From Oleiphilus sp. (GTDB taxonomy: Bacteria; Pseudomonadota; Gammaproteobacteria; Pseudomonadales; Oleiphilaceae), in NCBI GenBank assembly GCA_006212045.1, contig PZPK01000021.1:1-64000 (forward strand): a DNA stretch of 64,000 nucleotides, in the 5' to 3' direction. Positions within the stretch are counted from its first letter, which is position 1. Each line of letters opens with the position of its first letter. The notes under the pieces were generated by a model. The model worked only from the letters and a program-made list of their open reading frames with translations, was not told the origin of the DNA and did no database searches. The position numbers and the translations under genes are program-made. Below are positions 16,299-25,860 of this stretch, one piece after another.

Positions 16299-17473
16299 GA
16301 TTTCAGCTGGGCAGCAAAGTCTTCCAGCGCTGCAATGCCACTTTGTTCGGCTTCACGGCACCATTCCATCATTGCGTTGAGTTTTTCCGGTATGCGGCTG
16401 CCCGGGTGATTTTTCCAGATCTCCTGTAATTCATGCGATTTTTCATAGATGGTTTTGATCATCGCGTTTTGCTCTAGCATGAGTGCGATTCGATTGCTTT
16501 CACAGCTTTTCACCAGACGGGGCTCACGTGTCAAAAGTTTTCTTGCCCGTTTGAATTGGCGGCGTTCCTGCAATTGCATTTTGGCTTTCTGTTCCTTGAT
16601 GACCGGAAGCATCACATTCTGATGGTATTCCGAAAGTACATGGAAGCGGTGGTGGATAATCGCCTTGATCGATTCCATATCCAATTCCTGCTTATTGCTG
16701 TCTTTGACTGCAATGGGCGCTACGTGCCGGGCTTTGGCCAGTCCCAGCGTGCTGAACACCCGAATCCAGAACCAGCCGATATCAAATTCCCAGGGCTTGA
16801 CGGAAAGCTTGGCCGAATTCGGGTAGGTATGATGATTGTTGTGCAGCTCTTCTCCGCCGATAAATACACCCCAGGGACTGATATTCGTTGCGGCATCCTT
16901 GCATTCAAAATTTCGGTAACCCCATGCGTGACCAAGGCCATTGATAACACCTGCAGCAAAGAGTGGAATCCATAGCATCTGGATGGCCCAGATAGTGATA
17001 CCGGCCAAGCCAAAAAAGAGCAGATCGATGACCGCCATAATGGCAATGCCGGACATGCGAAAGCGGCTGTAAAGATTGCGTTCTATCCAGTCTTCGGGTG
17101 TTCTCTGGCCATAACGGTTCAGCGTTTCGGTATTCTCCGCTTCATTCCGGTACAGTTCTGCTCCTTGCCAAAGTACGGTTTTCAGGCCTTTGACCACCGG
17201 GCTGTGAGGGTCATCTTCGGTTTCGCATTTGGCGTGGTGTTTTCGATGAATGGCCGTCCACTCTTTTGTATTTTGAGCGGTCGTTAGCCACAGCCAGAAT
17301 CGGAAAAAGTGTTTGAGTACGGGGTGCAGGTCAAGAGAGTTATGCGCTGAATGACGATGTAGGTAAAGCGTGACACTGAGGATGGTTATCTGGGTCATCA
17401 ACAGCACGGCAAGGACTTTATATCCAACGGAAAGATCAAGAATGCCGTTGATCCACCAATTGTACTCAAACAT
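16274..17473 (-). CDS. Acyl-CoA / fatty acid delta-9-type desaturase
   Basis: The ~399-residue membrane di-iron enzyme has the three histidine boxes HRHSAH, HRKHH and HNNHH, the hallmark of stearoyl-CoA-type desaturases. Four hydrophobic segments surround the boxes. It introduces a double bond into saturated acyl chains to adjust membrane fluidity. The C-terminal ~130 residues form an uncommon charged helical extension beyond the core (KAKMQLQERRQFKRARKLL and onward). ATG 17473 is favoured by GGAG 6 nt upstream; ATG 17485 is the alternative. Confidence 0.9.
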   Translation of the reverse strand: MFEYNWWINGILDLSVGYKVLAVLLMTQITILSVTLYLHRHSAHNSLDLHPVLKHFFRFWLWLTTAQNTKEWTAIHRKHHAKCETEDDPHSPVVKGLKTVLWQGAELYRNEAENTETLNRYGQRTPEDWIERNLYSRFRMSGIAIMAVIDLLFFGLAGITIWAIQMLWIPLFAAGVINGLGHAWGYRNFECKDAATNISPWGVFIGGEELHNNHHTYPNSAKLSVKPWEFDIGWFWIRVFSTLGLAKARHVAPIAVKDSNKQELDMESIKAIIHHRFHVLSEYHQNVMLPVIKEQKAKMQLQERRQFKRARKLLTREPRLVKSCESNRIALMLEQNAMIKTIYEKSHELQEIWKNHPGSRIPEKLNAMMEWCREAEQSGIAALEDFAAQLKSYSLTSAR

Positions 17474-17561
17474 TATTCGCTCCATATCAAGGTCTTGTAC
17501 GGAGCTTCCTGTAAGTGGACAGAAGGTCTCCAGATAAAACTACAAGCATAACAAAATAATA

Positions 17562-19565
17562 TTAATTTTGTATTAACCGCAGGTTTCCATATGTATCAAT
17601 GTGTGCCTGCCAGGATTCTTTCAGCCAGGTGGTCGAAACCAGCTCAGTAATCAGTGCAGGCCCGGTGATCAGATGGCCGACTTCCAATTGCTCTCGCGCG
17701 TAAACCGGAAGCGGGGCATCATGACCTATTACCCTTGTGTAAGATTCCGGTTTGGGCTGCGCGTCAGTGCCTGTAGGTTGTGCGCCAAAGTTCAGCGTTG
17801 ATGGTACTTCCAGATCAACGCTGATATTAACCAGTTCCACCGGGTGATTCAGGGTATGCCCGTATTGTGACTTGTGTTTTTCGATAAAGCGGTGCTCGGC
17901 ATCCTCGTGGTAAGCAATATCGAGCGTATAGCTTTGCCCCTGATACCGCATGTCCATATTGTAATGAATCTTTACTCGCGAGAGATCGGCGTGCTCGGCC
18001 TGAAGGGAGTACATGGCCTCGTTTTCCAGATCTGCAAATGCAGTGTTAAGTGTTTGCTGATCGAGCGATTGCCAAAGACCCAGAAAGGTGCGTGTCAGTT
18101 GTCTCTTGACGGGCGCGACTAACATACCAAGGGCCGAGAGTACGCCACTGTTCTGTGGCACGATCGCAGCTTTCATGTTCAATTGTTCCGCCAGTGAGCA
18201 AACATGTAAACCGCCCGCGCCACCAAAGCAGCAAAGTACAAAATCGCCCGGATTATGCCCTTTCTTGACGGAGATGCGATGTATCGCCTGGATCATTTCA
18301 TGCTCTGCCAGCTGAATGATACCGAGAGCGGTTTCGGTGGTGTTCAGGCCGAGTTTGCTGGCCAGGCTTGTCAAGCTTGCACACGACGCGGCTTTATCAA
18401 GCTGCATTCTGCCCCCGAGAAAGGCTTCAGGCAGCAAGCGGCCCAGAAACACATTTGCATCTGTGACGCAGGGGTCGGTTCCGCCCAGGCCGTAGCAGGC
18501 AGGCCCCGGGTCCGATCCGGCAGACTGTGGCCCGACATGCAGCATTCCGCCAGGATCCACCCAGGCGATAGAGCCGCCTCCCGCGCCAATCGTTTCAATA
18601 TTGAGCATTGGAATGGCAACCGGCCATTGCGCAATACGCCCCTCTTCAGTGAGCGGAAAATCGCCATCCATAAGGGCGACATCGGTGGATGTACCGCCCA
18701 TATCGAAACTGATCAGCTTGTCGATACCGCACTGTTTTCCGATGCGCTTCACGGCGGCCAGGCCTCCTGCGGGCCCTGACAGTAAAAGATTTACCGCCCG
18801 GTTGGCCGCCTGTTCTATGGTCAGCGTGCCCCCGGAGGATTGCATGACGGATACCGGGCAATGATTGAGTCCCGACTGCAGGTGTTCCATATAGCGTTGG
18901 ACGCGTGGTCCGAGGCTGGCATTGAGCCAAGTAGCAATACCGCGCTCATATTCCTTGTATTTGGGCAGAACATAGGAGGATCTGGACGTGAAATAGTCTC
19001 CCTGAAACAGGGATGCAATGGTTTGTTCTTCCCGATCATCCAAAAATGAAAACAGCAGGTTGATGGCGATGGCTTCGGGCTGGCATTGGTCGACTTGGCG
19101 TTTCAGGATCTGCAGTTGTTCATCGGTAAGAGGTGAAACCAGCGATCCTTTGGCATCGCGACGCGTATCGACTTCAAGGCACAGATCGGCAGGCACAGGT
19201 GTCGGCTGTATACCGGCTTTCAGAGTGTAGATTTCTTCTCTGGCCTGTCGGCCAATCGTCAACAGATCCTTAAAGCCCTTGTTGCCTATGTAGACTGTTT
19301 TAGCCCCTTTGTTCTCCAGAACAGCGTTGGTGGCGACGGTACTGCCATGTACGATGGTCAGCAATTGCTTGTTAACCGCTTCCTGCAATCCAAGCTCTTC
19401 AATTCCCTGGAGGATGGCCAGAGCGGGATTGTTCGGCGTTGACAGAACTTTATGAATTCTCCAGTGTTGTCCGTCAAATAACACGAAATCGGTAAATGTG
19501 CCTCCGGTGTCGACGCCCAGATAATTGATTTTCGATTGCGTAATAGCAGACAATTTTCGCCCCAT
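17562..19565 (-). CDS. Hydantoinase/oxoprolinase family protein, HyuA-type subunit
   Basis: The 667-residue protein begins with the ATP-binding signature YLGVDTGGTFTDFVLFDG of the Hydantoinase_A N-terminal domain. An acetate-kinase-like core follows (SFDMGGTSTDVALMDG, IGAGGGSIAWVD, CCFGGAGGLHVC), then a C-terminal domain. Members perform ATP-dependent ring opening of hydantoins, 5-oxoproline or acetone-type substrates. They usually work with a HyuB partner, and none is adjacent. The substrate is therefore undetermined. The gene is divergent from mutM with only 28 bp between the starts. Confidence 0.88.
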   Translation of the reverse strand: MGRKLSAITQSKINYLGVDTGGTFTDFVLFDGQHWRIHKVLSTPNNPALAILQGIEELGLQEAVNKQLLTIVHGSTVATNAVLENKGAKTVYIGNKGFKDLLTIGRQAREEIYTLKAGIQPTPVPADLCLEVDTRRDAKGSLVSPLTDEQLQILKRQVDQCQPEAIAINLLFSFLDDREEQTIASLFQGDYFTSRSSYVLPKYKEYERGIATWLNASLGPRVQRYMEHLQSGLNHCPVSVMQSSGGTLTIEQAANRAVNLLLSGPAGGLAAVKRIGKQCGIDKLISFDMGGTSTDVALMDGDFPLTEEGRIAQWPVAIPMLNIETIGAGGGSIAWVDPGGMLHVGPQSAGSDPGPACYGLGGTDPCVTDANVFLGRLLPEAFLGGRMQLDKAASCASLTSLASKLGLNTTETALGIIQLAEHEMIQAIHRISVKKGHNPGDFVLCCFGGAGGLHVCSLAEQLNMKAAIVPQNSGVLSALGMLVAPVKRQLTRTFLGLWQSLDQQTLNTAFADLENEAMYSLQAEHADLSRVKIHYNMDMRYQGQSYTLDIAYHEDAEHRFIEKHKSQYGHTLNHPVELVNISVDLEVPSTLNFGAQPTGTDAQPKPESYTRVIGHDAPLPVYAREQLEVGHLITGPALITELVSTTWLKESWQAHIDTYGNLRLIQN

Positions 19566-19593
19566 TGTTGGATTGCAGATTACAGAGGCTATT

Positions 19594-20403
19594 GTGCCAG
19601 AATTACCCGAAGTAGAAACGACCCGAAACGGAATTGCGCCCCATTTGCTTGATCAAAGTATTGATCGGGTGGTGGTGAATTGCGGCAAGCTTCGCTGGCC
19701 CGTTTCGCCGGAAATCTATGCGTTGAAGGACGCCCCGGTCAAAAACCTGCAACGACGGGCCAAGTATCTGATTTTCGAATTTGAGCATGGCGCGATGATC
19801 GTTCACCTCGGGATGTCGGGCAGCTTGCGCTTGGCTCAGCAGTCCGAGCCCCTGAAAAAACATGACCATCTTGTTTTGTATCTTTCGACGGGTTGGCAAT
19901 TGCGTTTTCATGACCCACGCCGTTTTGGCTGCGTGCTTTGGACTGAAAAGTGGCAGCAGCACAAGCTGATTTCCAATCTCGGGATAGAACCTTTATCAGA
20001 TGAGTTTAATGGAGACTTCCTTTTTCAAAAGAGTCGGGGCCGGAAAACCGCGATCAAACAGTTTCTGATGGACGCATCCATACAGGTGGGGATCGGAAAC
20101 ATCTATGCCAACGAGGCGCTGTTCCTCAGTGGTATTTCTCCCAAGCGTGCTGTCGGAAGGGTTTCGCGATCGCGTTTGAAATATCTGGCAGAGAATATTC
20201 GTCAAGTGCTTTCCAGGGCCATCGCGCAAGGCGGCACAACACTACGCGATTTTATCAACGGCAATGGCACGCCGGGTTACTTTCAGCAGCAGCTTTTTGT
20301 GTATGGACGCGCGGGACTGCCCTGTAAGAATTGTGGCTCCAGTCTCAAGGAAATTCGGCAGAATAACCGCTCTACCGTGTACTGTCCGCAGTGCCAGAAA
20401 TAA
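19594..20403 (+). CDS. mutM: Formamidopyrimidine-DNA glycosylase
   Basis: The GTG start at 19594 is chosen because the mature enzyme must begin with proline: (M)PELPEVETTRNGI, with P2 as the Schiff-base nucleophile and E3 as catalyst. The 269-residue length is standard. The helix-two-turn-helix region (GIGNIYANEALFLSGI) and the C-terminal zinc finger (CKNCGSSL ... YCPQCQK) are intact. It removes 8-oxoguanine and formamidopyrimidines. AGAGG lies before the GTG. Confidence 0.96.
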   Translation: MPELPEVETTRNGIAPHLLDQSIDRVVVNCGKLRWPVSPEIYALKDAPVKNLQRRAKYLIFEFEHGAMIVHLGMSGSLRLAQQSEPLKKHDHLVLYLSTGWQLRFHDPRRFGCVLWTEKWQQHKLISNLGIEPLSDEFNGDFLFQKSRGRKTAIKQFLMDASIQVGIGNIYANEALFLSGISPKRAVGRVSRSRLKYLAENIRQVLSRAIAQGGTTLRDFINGNGTPGYFQQQLFVYGRAGLPCKNCGSSLKEIRQNNRSTVYCPQCQK

Positions 20404-20521
20404 GCGCTATTCGACACTTTTTTGATTAGACACTAAGGATTTAGCGGCTATAGTTAATTTATAAACTAACCGGAAAAATGGTTGGAAGAGATTTAATCTG
20501 GTGCAAATCGGGAGAACATTT

Positions 20522-20869
20522 ATGCACTTCAATTTGGCAAAATTCATACAAATGGTGGCACTTTGCGCCTGCATCATGGTACCGGCAACGGGTTGGTCCA
20601 GAACAATTGAAGAGACCCCTTCTGCGCTGGCGATGACAGGTGATGCCATTGTAGTGCGTCCCGTGATGTTGGCGACGACACTGATAGGGGCCGGTATCTT
20701 TATCGTATCGTCGCCCTTTTCTGCGCTGGGTGGCAATGTTGGTGAGGCATTTGACGTGTTAGTGAAGGGGCCATTTGAGACAACATTTGTGCGCTGCCTC
20801 GGATGTACCATGAATGGCCGCAAAGTGTCGGATGTTGTGGAACAGACAGAAGAAAGCGATACCAAGTAA
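20522..20869 (+). CDS. Small exported protein with a conserved RPVMLATTLIG core, unknown function
   Basis: A 115-residue product with GGGAG before the ATG. It has a signal peptide (MVALCACIMVPATGWS), then RPVMLATTLIGAGIFIVSSP forming a second hydrophobic helix, then ALGGNVGEAFDVLVKGPFETTFVRCLGCT. I recall similar short Pseudomonas proteins that databases sometimes label multidrug transporter without support. Function is unknown. Two Cys in RCLGC could form a disulphide. Confidence 0.7.
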   Translation: MHFNLAKFIQMVALCACIMVPATGWSRTIEETPSALAMTGDAIVVRPVMLATTLIGAGIFIVSSPFSALGGNVGEAFDVLVKGPFETTFVRCLGCTMNGRKVSDVVEQTEESDTK

Positions 20870-20887
20870 GGCTATTTCTCAAATATC

Positions 20888-20915
20888 AAAGCCCGGTCAG
20901 TGATGCCCGGGCTTT
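20888..20915. terminator. Bidirectional terminator shared by the small exported protein gene and cysQ
   Basis: The inverted repeat AAAGCCCGG / CCGGGCTTT lies between convergent genes and overlaps the last codons of cysQ (stop at 20897-20899). Confidence 0.75.
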
Positions 20916-21724
20916 ATTATTTCTGACCAGTTAAAAGCACAATCTCCCATGGCATGAAAGAAGGGATTCAGTAGAGAATCCTTCTGGTTGTACTTCAATG
21001 CCTTCAAATCCGTATCCACGATCTTGCCGCCAGCGGCAGAAAGCACAGCATGCGCCGCTGCGGTATCCCACTCACTGGTGAGTGCCAAACGTGGATACCA
21101 GTCAGCCTTCCCTTCTGCTATGGCGCATATTTTGAGTGAACTGCCCATACTGACCAGTTCGGCGCCGGTAAAGCGGGGGGTGACTTCAGCCAGCATCGCG
21201 TCCAGCGCCTCGGCACCATGGCGACGACTGCCTACAATATTGATGGTGCGACTGTAATTGAGCGTTTTCGTTTGAAGTGACTGCCTGTTGCCGTCCTGTT
21301 CTTTCCAACTGCCCAGCGCTTCGGCACCGTAATAAAGTGTTCCTGTGACCGGCACATACACCATACCCAGAATGGCGGTCCCGTTTTCGATCAGTGCGAT
21401 GTTGACGGTGAATTCACCATTGCGGTTGATGAACTCCTTGGTACCATCCAGCGGATCTACCAGCCAATAGCGGCTCCAGCTCTGGCGTTCTGCGAAATCG
21501 GGAACGCCATCCTCTTCGGACAGCACAGGATATTTCGTATCCAGCTTTTGCAAACCATTGGCGATGACATGATGCGCAGCAAGATCCGCTTTTGTGACCG
21601 GTGAATCATCTTCTTTATTGTCAATTTCAAGTGGTTCGGAAGATTCATAGACTTCGAGTATTGCTTTGCCGGCATCGAATATGATGTGTTTGAGCGGAGC
21701 GATCAGACTTTCAAGATCAGACAT
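20897..21724 (-). CDS. cysQ: 3'(2'),5'-bisphosphate nucleotidase CysQ
   Basis: The 275-residue inositol-monophosphatase-superfamily protein carries the metal site SEEDG and the signature WLVDPLDGTKEF, plus the C-terminal EWDTAAAHAVLSAAGG. It hydrolyses PAP/PAPS in sulfur assimilation. The start at 21724 (MSDLESL) follows GGAA and fits the family; an upstream in-frame start would add 19 odd residues. It is divergent from yrfG, occupying the place where enteric bacteria have nudE. Confidence 0.93.
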   Translation of the reverse strand: MSDLESLIAPLKHIIFDAGKAILEVYESSEPLEIDNKEDDSPVTKADLAAHHVIANGLQKLDTKYPVLSEEDGVPDFAERQSWSRYWLVDPLDGTKEFINRNGEFTVNIALIENGTAILGMVYVPVTGTLYYGAEALGSWKEQDGNRQSLQTKTLNYSRTINIVGSRRHGAEALDAMLAEVTPRFTGAELVSMGSSLKICAIAEGKADWYPRLALTSEWDTAAAHAVLSAAGGKIVDTDLKALKYNQKDSLLNPFFHAMGDCAFNWSEIIKPGHH

Positions 21725-21858
21725 AGAGAATTCCGATAAGGTGAAATTGAGGTAGTGGCCGGAGGCTGCAACAATAATCAACTAGAGTAGCTGGTGGGTA
21801 ATCGTTAGAATGCAGGATTATCGCGGACCATTAAAAGCGAAGCATTATAGAGTGAATC

Positions 21859-22515
21859 ATGATTAACTGGAATAACATCGATACCGTGTTCCTGGATATG
21901 GACGGCACGCTGCTGGATCTGCACTATGACAACTATTTCTGGTTGACGCACTTGCCGCAGCGCCTGGCGGAGCTAAAAAGTATCGAGCGTTCCGAGGCAG
22001 AGAAGCGTCTGCACAGTATGTTTGAGCGTCATCACGGTTCGTTGAATTGGTACTGTCTTGATTTCTGGGCGGACTCTCTGGATATCGATCTCATGGCCTT
22101 GAAGCATGAGGTGGCGGGCAAAATCGGCTATCGACCGAACGCGGAGAATTTTCTGGCTGCCTTGCATGCCAATGATTACCGGGTGGTGCTGGTGACCAAT
22201 GCGCACCAGGACAGTATTGCCATCAAATTCCAGTACACGGATCTTGAAAAGTATCTGCACGATATCGTGTGCTCTCACGATTACCGTTCTCCCAAAGAGG
22301 ACCAGCATTTTTGGCAGGCCTTTCATCAGGATAAGCCTTTTCGCCATAAATCCACCGTATTTATAGACGATAATCTTGCGGTATTGAGCGCTGCCAGAAA
22401 AGCCGGTTTGCAGCATCTGTTCGCTATTGCGTCTCCTGACAGCCGAAAAGCCGCGCTGGAAACCAGTGAGTTTCCATTGCTACACGATTTTGCCGATGTG
22501 CTTCCCGGACGCTAA
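21859..22515 (+). CDS. yrfG: GMP/IMP nucleotidase YrfG-type HAD hydrolase
   Basis: The 218-residue HAD phosphatase has motif I FLDMDGTLLDL with the nucleophile D and catalytic D, motif II LVTNAH, the lysine of motif III (SPKEDQHFW) and motif IV FIDDN. The family dephosphorylates purine nucleotides. Directly followed by hslR (6 bp) and hslO, reproducing the yrfG-hslR-hslO arrangement of enteric bacteria, which supports the assignment. Confidence 0.9.
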   Translation: MINWNNIDTVFLDMDGTLLDLHYDNYFWLTHLPQRLAELKSIERSEAEKRLHSMFERHHGSLNWYCLDFWADSLDIDLMALKHEVAGKIGYRPNAENFLAALHANDYRVVLVTNAHQDSIAIKFQYTDLEKYLHDIVCSHDYRSPKEDQHFWQAFHQDKPFRHKSTVFIDDNLAVLSAARKAGLQHLFAIASPDSRKAALETSEFPLLHDFADVLPGR

Positions 22516-22521
22516 GCCCGT

Positions 22522-22920
22522 ATGAATGATACCGTAAAGGTTCGTTTGGATAAGTGGTTGTGGGCCGCGCGTTTTTTCAAAACCCGTACGTTGGCAAAGG
22601 ATGCGATTGAAGGCGGTAAAGCCCACTACAACGGTCAGCGCAGTAAACCTGGGAAACTGGTGGAAGTTGGCGCCACAATCAAGGTCAGACAAGGCTGGTT
22701 TGACAAGGTGGTCATCGTAAGGTCGCTCAGTGACAAGCGTCAAACCGCGAGTATCGCACAGACCCTGTATGAGGAAACTCCTGAAAGCATTGCCAGCAGG
22801 GAGCAACAACTGCAGGAGCGCAAGGCCTTGGCCGCGACACGCCCAATGCCTTTGAAACGCCCTAACAAGCGAGATCGGAGAATGATTCATCGTTTCAAAA
22901 ACCAGAATTCGGATACTTAA
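22522..22920 (+). CDS. hslR: Ribosome-associated heat shock protein Hsp15
   Basis: The 132-residue basic protein has an N-terminal S4 RNA-binding domain (VRLDKWLWAARFFKTRTLAKDAIEGG is the region; residues ~6-60) and a basic, Arg/Lys-rich tail. Hsp15 binds 50S subunits carrying stalled nascent chains and helps recycling. It sits between yrfG and hslO in the canonical order. Confidence 0.95.
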   Translation: MNDTVKVRLDKWLWAARFFKTRTLAKDAIEGGKAHYNGQRSKPGKLVEVGATIKVRQGWFDKVVIVRSLSDKRQTASIAQTLYEETPESIASREQQLQERKALAATRPMPLKRPNKRDRRMIHRFKNQNSDT

Positions 22921-22943
22921 CCAACGGCAGCAAGTACAAGCAG

Positions 22944-23801
22944 ATGCAAGATAAAGACAGTTTTCAGAAATTTTTGTTTGATGCGCTTCATATCAGGGGC
23001 GAGTGGGTCAGACTGAATGACAGTTTCTCACAGGCGGTAAAAGACAAGAATTACCCTCCACTGATTGAGTCCCTATTGGGCGAAACTGCGGTGGCATCGG
23101 TGTTGTTAACCGGAACGCTCAAGTTTGAGGGGCGTCTGTCGATCCATGCCCGGGGAGCAGGCCCGGTGACACTGTTGACAGCCGAGGCCTCGCATCAGAA
23201 AACCTTTCGCTGTCTTTCCCACTATCAGAGCGATCTGCCAGACAGCAATGATCTACAGGAGCTTTTGGGCCAGGCGCAGCTGGCGATTACGATTGATCCG
23301 GTCAATGGGCAGCGTTATCAAGGCATTGTGCCGCTTGAGCGGCACCGTTTAACCGACTGTCTGGCACATTATTTTGAGCTGTCCGAGCAACTTGACAGTT
23401 TCTTTATGTTCGCGACGAACGAACATGCCGCTTATGGTTTGATGTTGCAGAAGCTTCCCGGTTACAGAGAGATAGAAGATCAGGATGCCTGGGAAAGGAT
23501 TGTCAAACTCGCCGAAACCCTGGGGCCCCGGGAATTTGCAGACAATGACAATGCCACTCTGAGTCATCGCCTGTTTCATCAGGAAGATGTGACGCTGTTT
23601 GATCCCGAGACAGTCTCGTTTGCCTGTACCTGTTCTCGGGAACGTTCGCTGGCATCCATCCGTTCGCTGGGGAAAGACGAAGCGCTCGACATACTCGAGT
23701 CGGAGCCGGTGATTGGTATAGATTGCCAGTTTTGCAACGCGCACTACGAATTTGATCGCAGTGAGATTCATCATCTGTTTGGCATTGGCCCAACGCATTA
23801 G
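22944..23801 (+). CDS. hslO: Redox-regulated chaperone Hsp33
   Basis: The 285-residue holdase has the N-terminal chaperone domain and the C-terminal redox switch CxC (ACTCSRE) plus CxxC (DCQFCNA), four cysteines that bind zinc when reduced and form disulphides under oxidative stress. It is 23 bp downstream of hslR and is probably co-transcribed. Confidence 0.96.
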   Translation: MQDKDSFQKFLFDALHIRGEWVRLNDSFSQAVKDKNYPPLIESLLGETAVASVLLTGTLKFEGRLSIHARGAGPVTLLTAEASHQKTFRCLSHYQSDLPDSNDLQELLGQAQLAITIDPVNGQRYQGIVPLERHRLTDCLAHYFELSEQLDSFFMFATNEHAAYGLMLQKLPGYREIEDQDAWERIVKLAETLGPREFADNDNATLSHRLFHQEDVTLFDPETVSFACTCSRERSLASIRSLGKDEALDILESEPVIGIDCQFCNAHYEFDRSEIHHLFGIGPTH

Positions 23802-24017
23802 GAAGGTCACTACCCAGCGCGGCATAGTCCCTCCTGCGCTTTCGAAGGCCCGACACAACCCATGATTTCAACAGAGTTGTGAGCCAGATCCGCGATTTCA
23901 TGAGATGGATTGTATGAACTGACAAAAGAAGTCGTTTTTTGTACAACCTTTTGGCATAATGGCGCCCCAAAATTTTGAGGCCAGCACTGGTCAAAACCTA
24001 ATTCAAGTGAGGTCGAA
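23802..24017 (+). promoter_or_regulatory. hslO-pckA intergenic region (probable pckA promoter)
   Basis: A 216-bp gap. No clear hairpin terminator for hslO was found. AT-rich sequence around 23925-23960 could hold the pckA promoter. GAGG precedes the GTG start at 24018. Confidence 0.3.
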
Positions 24018-25553
24018 GTGAGTAACACTTATGTTGATCTGAGTTCAGCCGTACTGGTTGAACATGCACTTGAGCGCGAAGAAGGCAGGTTGGCTGCCAA
24101 CGGTTCTCTTGTCGTTACAACCGGTAAAAGAACGGGGCGCTCACCTATGGACAGGTTCATCGTTGATGAGCCAAGCACATCGGATGCAATCGCATGGGGG
24201 AAAGTGAATCGCCCTTTTGATGCGTCCAATTTTGATGCCTTGTGGGAGCGTGTGGAATCATATCTGGCTGAAAAAGACAGCTATGTCTCCCATCTGCACG
24301 TCGGTGCGGATCCGGATCATTACATTCCAGTGCAGGTAACGACAGAAACAGCGTGGCAAAATCTGTTTGGCCGTAATCTTTTTATTCGTCCTGAGCAGTT
24401 TAATCCTGCCGACAAGCAAGGCTGGGAAATTCTCAATGTCGCCAGCTTCGAGTGCCAACCTGAACGGGATGGTACCAATAGCGATGGCGCGGTCATCATT
24501 AATTTTGCCAAGCGCCGCGTCCTGCTGGCCGGAATGCGTTATGCCGGCGAAATGAAAAAGGCGATGTTTTCGGTGCAGAACTTCCTGTTGCCTGAAAAAG
24601 ATGTACTGCCGATGCACTGCTCTGCAAATGTTGGCGAAGATGGCGAAACAACACTGTTTTTCGGTTTGTCAGGTACAGGCAAGACGACGCTTTCAGCAGA
24701 TCCGGCACGCTTCCTGATTGGCGATGATGAGCACGGTTGGGGCAAAGGAACAGTCTTTAATATCGAGGGCGGTTGTTATGCCAAGACGATCGATCTTTCA
24801 CAGAAAAACGAGCCCATCATCTGGGACGCGATTCGCTTTGGTGCGATTGTTGAAAACGTCAAAATTGACGATGAAACACGTCTTCCGGACTATAGCGACA
24901 CGAGCCTGACCGAAAACGGACGGTGTGCTTATCCGCTTGAGCACGTTGAAAAGCGTGTTCTGGAAAATCGTGCCGGTGAGCCCAATGCGATTGTATTCCT
25001 TACCTGTGACATGACCGGCGTGTTGCCGCCAGTCTCTCTCCTTACCAAGGAAAGCGCTGCTTATCATTTCCTGAGTGGCTACACCGCTCTGGTTGGCTCA
25101 ACCGAAATGGGCGCAGGCAAAGGCTTGAAATCGACATTCTCTACCTGTTTTGGTGCCCCATTCTTCCCCCGTCCAGCTGGCGAATATGCCGAGTTGTTGA
25201 TGAAACGTATGGAAGAATTCGGTAGCAAGGTTTACCTCGTAAATACCGGTTGGACTGGTGGCCCCTATGGTATTGGCCAGCGCTTCTCGATTCCCACTAC
25301 ACGCGCAGTGATTGCAGCCATCCAGAATGGTGATCTGATTGATGTGGAAACAGAGCATCTGCCAATGTTGAATCTGGATATTCCCAAGCAAGTGCCGGGC
25401 GTTGACGCTGCTTTGTTGAACCCTCGCAATACTTGGGATGATGCAAATGCCTACGATGAGAAGGCCAAGGATCTGATTTCCCAGTTTGTTGAGAACTTCA
25501 AGAAGTTTGATGTCTCAGAAGCCATCGTGAATGCAGGCCCCGTCGCCAGCTAG
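24018..25553 (+). CDS. pckA: Phosphoenolpyruvate carboxykinase (ATP)
   Basis: The 511-residue enzyme of the ATP-dependent class has kinase-1 P-loop [13 protein letters not shown], metal-binding DDEHGW and the adenine-binding [10 protein letters not shown] region. It converts oxaloacetate to PEP, the first committed step of gluconeogenesis from TCA intermediates. It uses a GTG start with GAGG upstream. It ends at a strong terminator. The position after hslO is the enteric and pseudomonad order. Confidence 0.97.
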   Translation: MSNTYVDLSSAVLVEHALEREEGRLAANGSLVVTTGKRTGRSPMDRFIVDEPSTSDAIAWGKVNRPFDASNFDALWERVESYLAEKDSYVSHLHVGADPDHYIPVQVTTETAWQNLFGRNLFIRPEQFNPADKQGWEILNVASFECQPERDGTNSDGAVIINFAKRRVLLAGMRYAGEMKKAMFSVQNFLLPEKDVLPMHCSANVGEDGETTLFFGLSGTGKTTLSADPARFLIGDDEHGWGKGTVFNIEGGCYAKTIDLSQKNEPIIWDAIRFGAIVENVKIDDETRLPDYSDTSLTENGRCAYPLEHVEKRVLENRAGEPNAIVFLTCDMTGVLPPVSLLTKESAAYHFLSGYTALVGSTEMGAGKGLKSTFSTCFGAPFFPRPAGEYAELLMKRMEEFGSKVYLVNTGWTGGPYGIGQRFSIPTTRAVIAAIQNGDLIDVETEHLPMLNLDIPKQVPGVDAALLNPRNTWDDANAYDEKAKDLISQFVENFKKFDVSEAIVNAGPVAS

Positions 25554-25566
25554 ACGATGCTCAAAA

Positions 25567-25600
25567 CAAAACCCGGTTGCGCGATCGCAATCGGGTTTTT
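25567..25600 (+). terminator. Rho-independent terminator of pckA
   Basis: The stem AAACCCG-GTTGCG / CGCAA-TCGGGTTT, followed by a run of seven T, begins 13 bp after the pckA stop codon. Confidence 0.92.
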
Positions 25601-25824
25601 TTATGCCTGCAGGAAAGAGAGCCTGTCTAATGGCGTGTGCTGTGGTGTCACAGGAGTTTTCTGGTCGCCGTTGGGTGAATGCCGATTACACGTGTTGTGG
25701 TCACTCGGATTCTGTCCGGCTTAGGTCTTCTGTCAGTCAAGTGCCTGTTCGTCCTGGCGTTACTGATCCTGTCGACGGTGTATTAAAAGGGCATCGTGTA
25801 TAGTGCCCTTTTCCAGAGAGCAAA

Positions 25825-25848
25825 AAAAACCCGCCGGAGCGGGTTTTT
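25825..25848. terminator. Terminator of the TRAP permease gene
   Basis: The hairpin AAAAACCCGC-CGGA-GCGGGTTTTT lies 12 bp beyond the permease stop codon (minus strand); A- and T-runs on both sides make it usable in both directions. The 25601-25824 gap before it shows no gene I can support. Confidence 0.9.
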
Positions 25849-25860
25849 CTTCACGTTGAT

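Noticed and set aside
25531-25803. 90-codon open frame overlapping the pckA end
   Set aside because: It crosses the pckA stop and its terminator, has no ribosome-binding site and an improbable Arg/Ser/Cys-rich composition.
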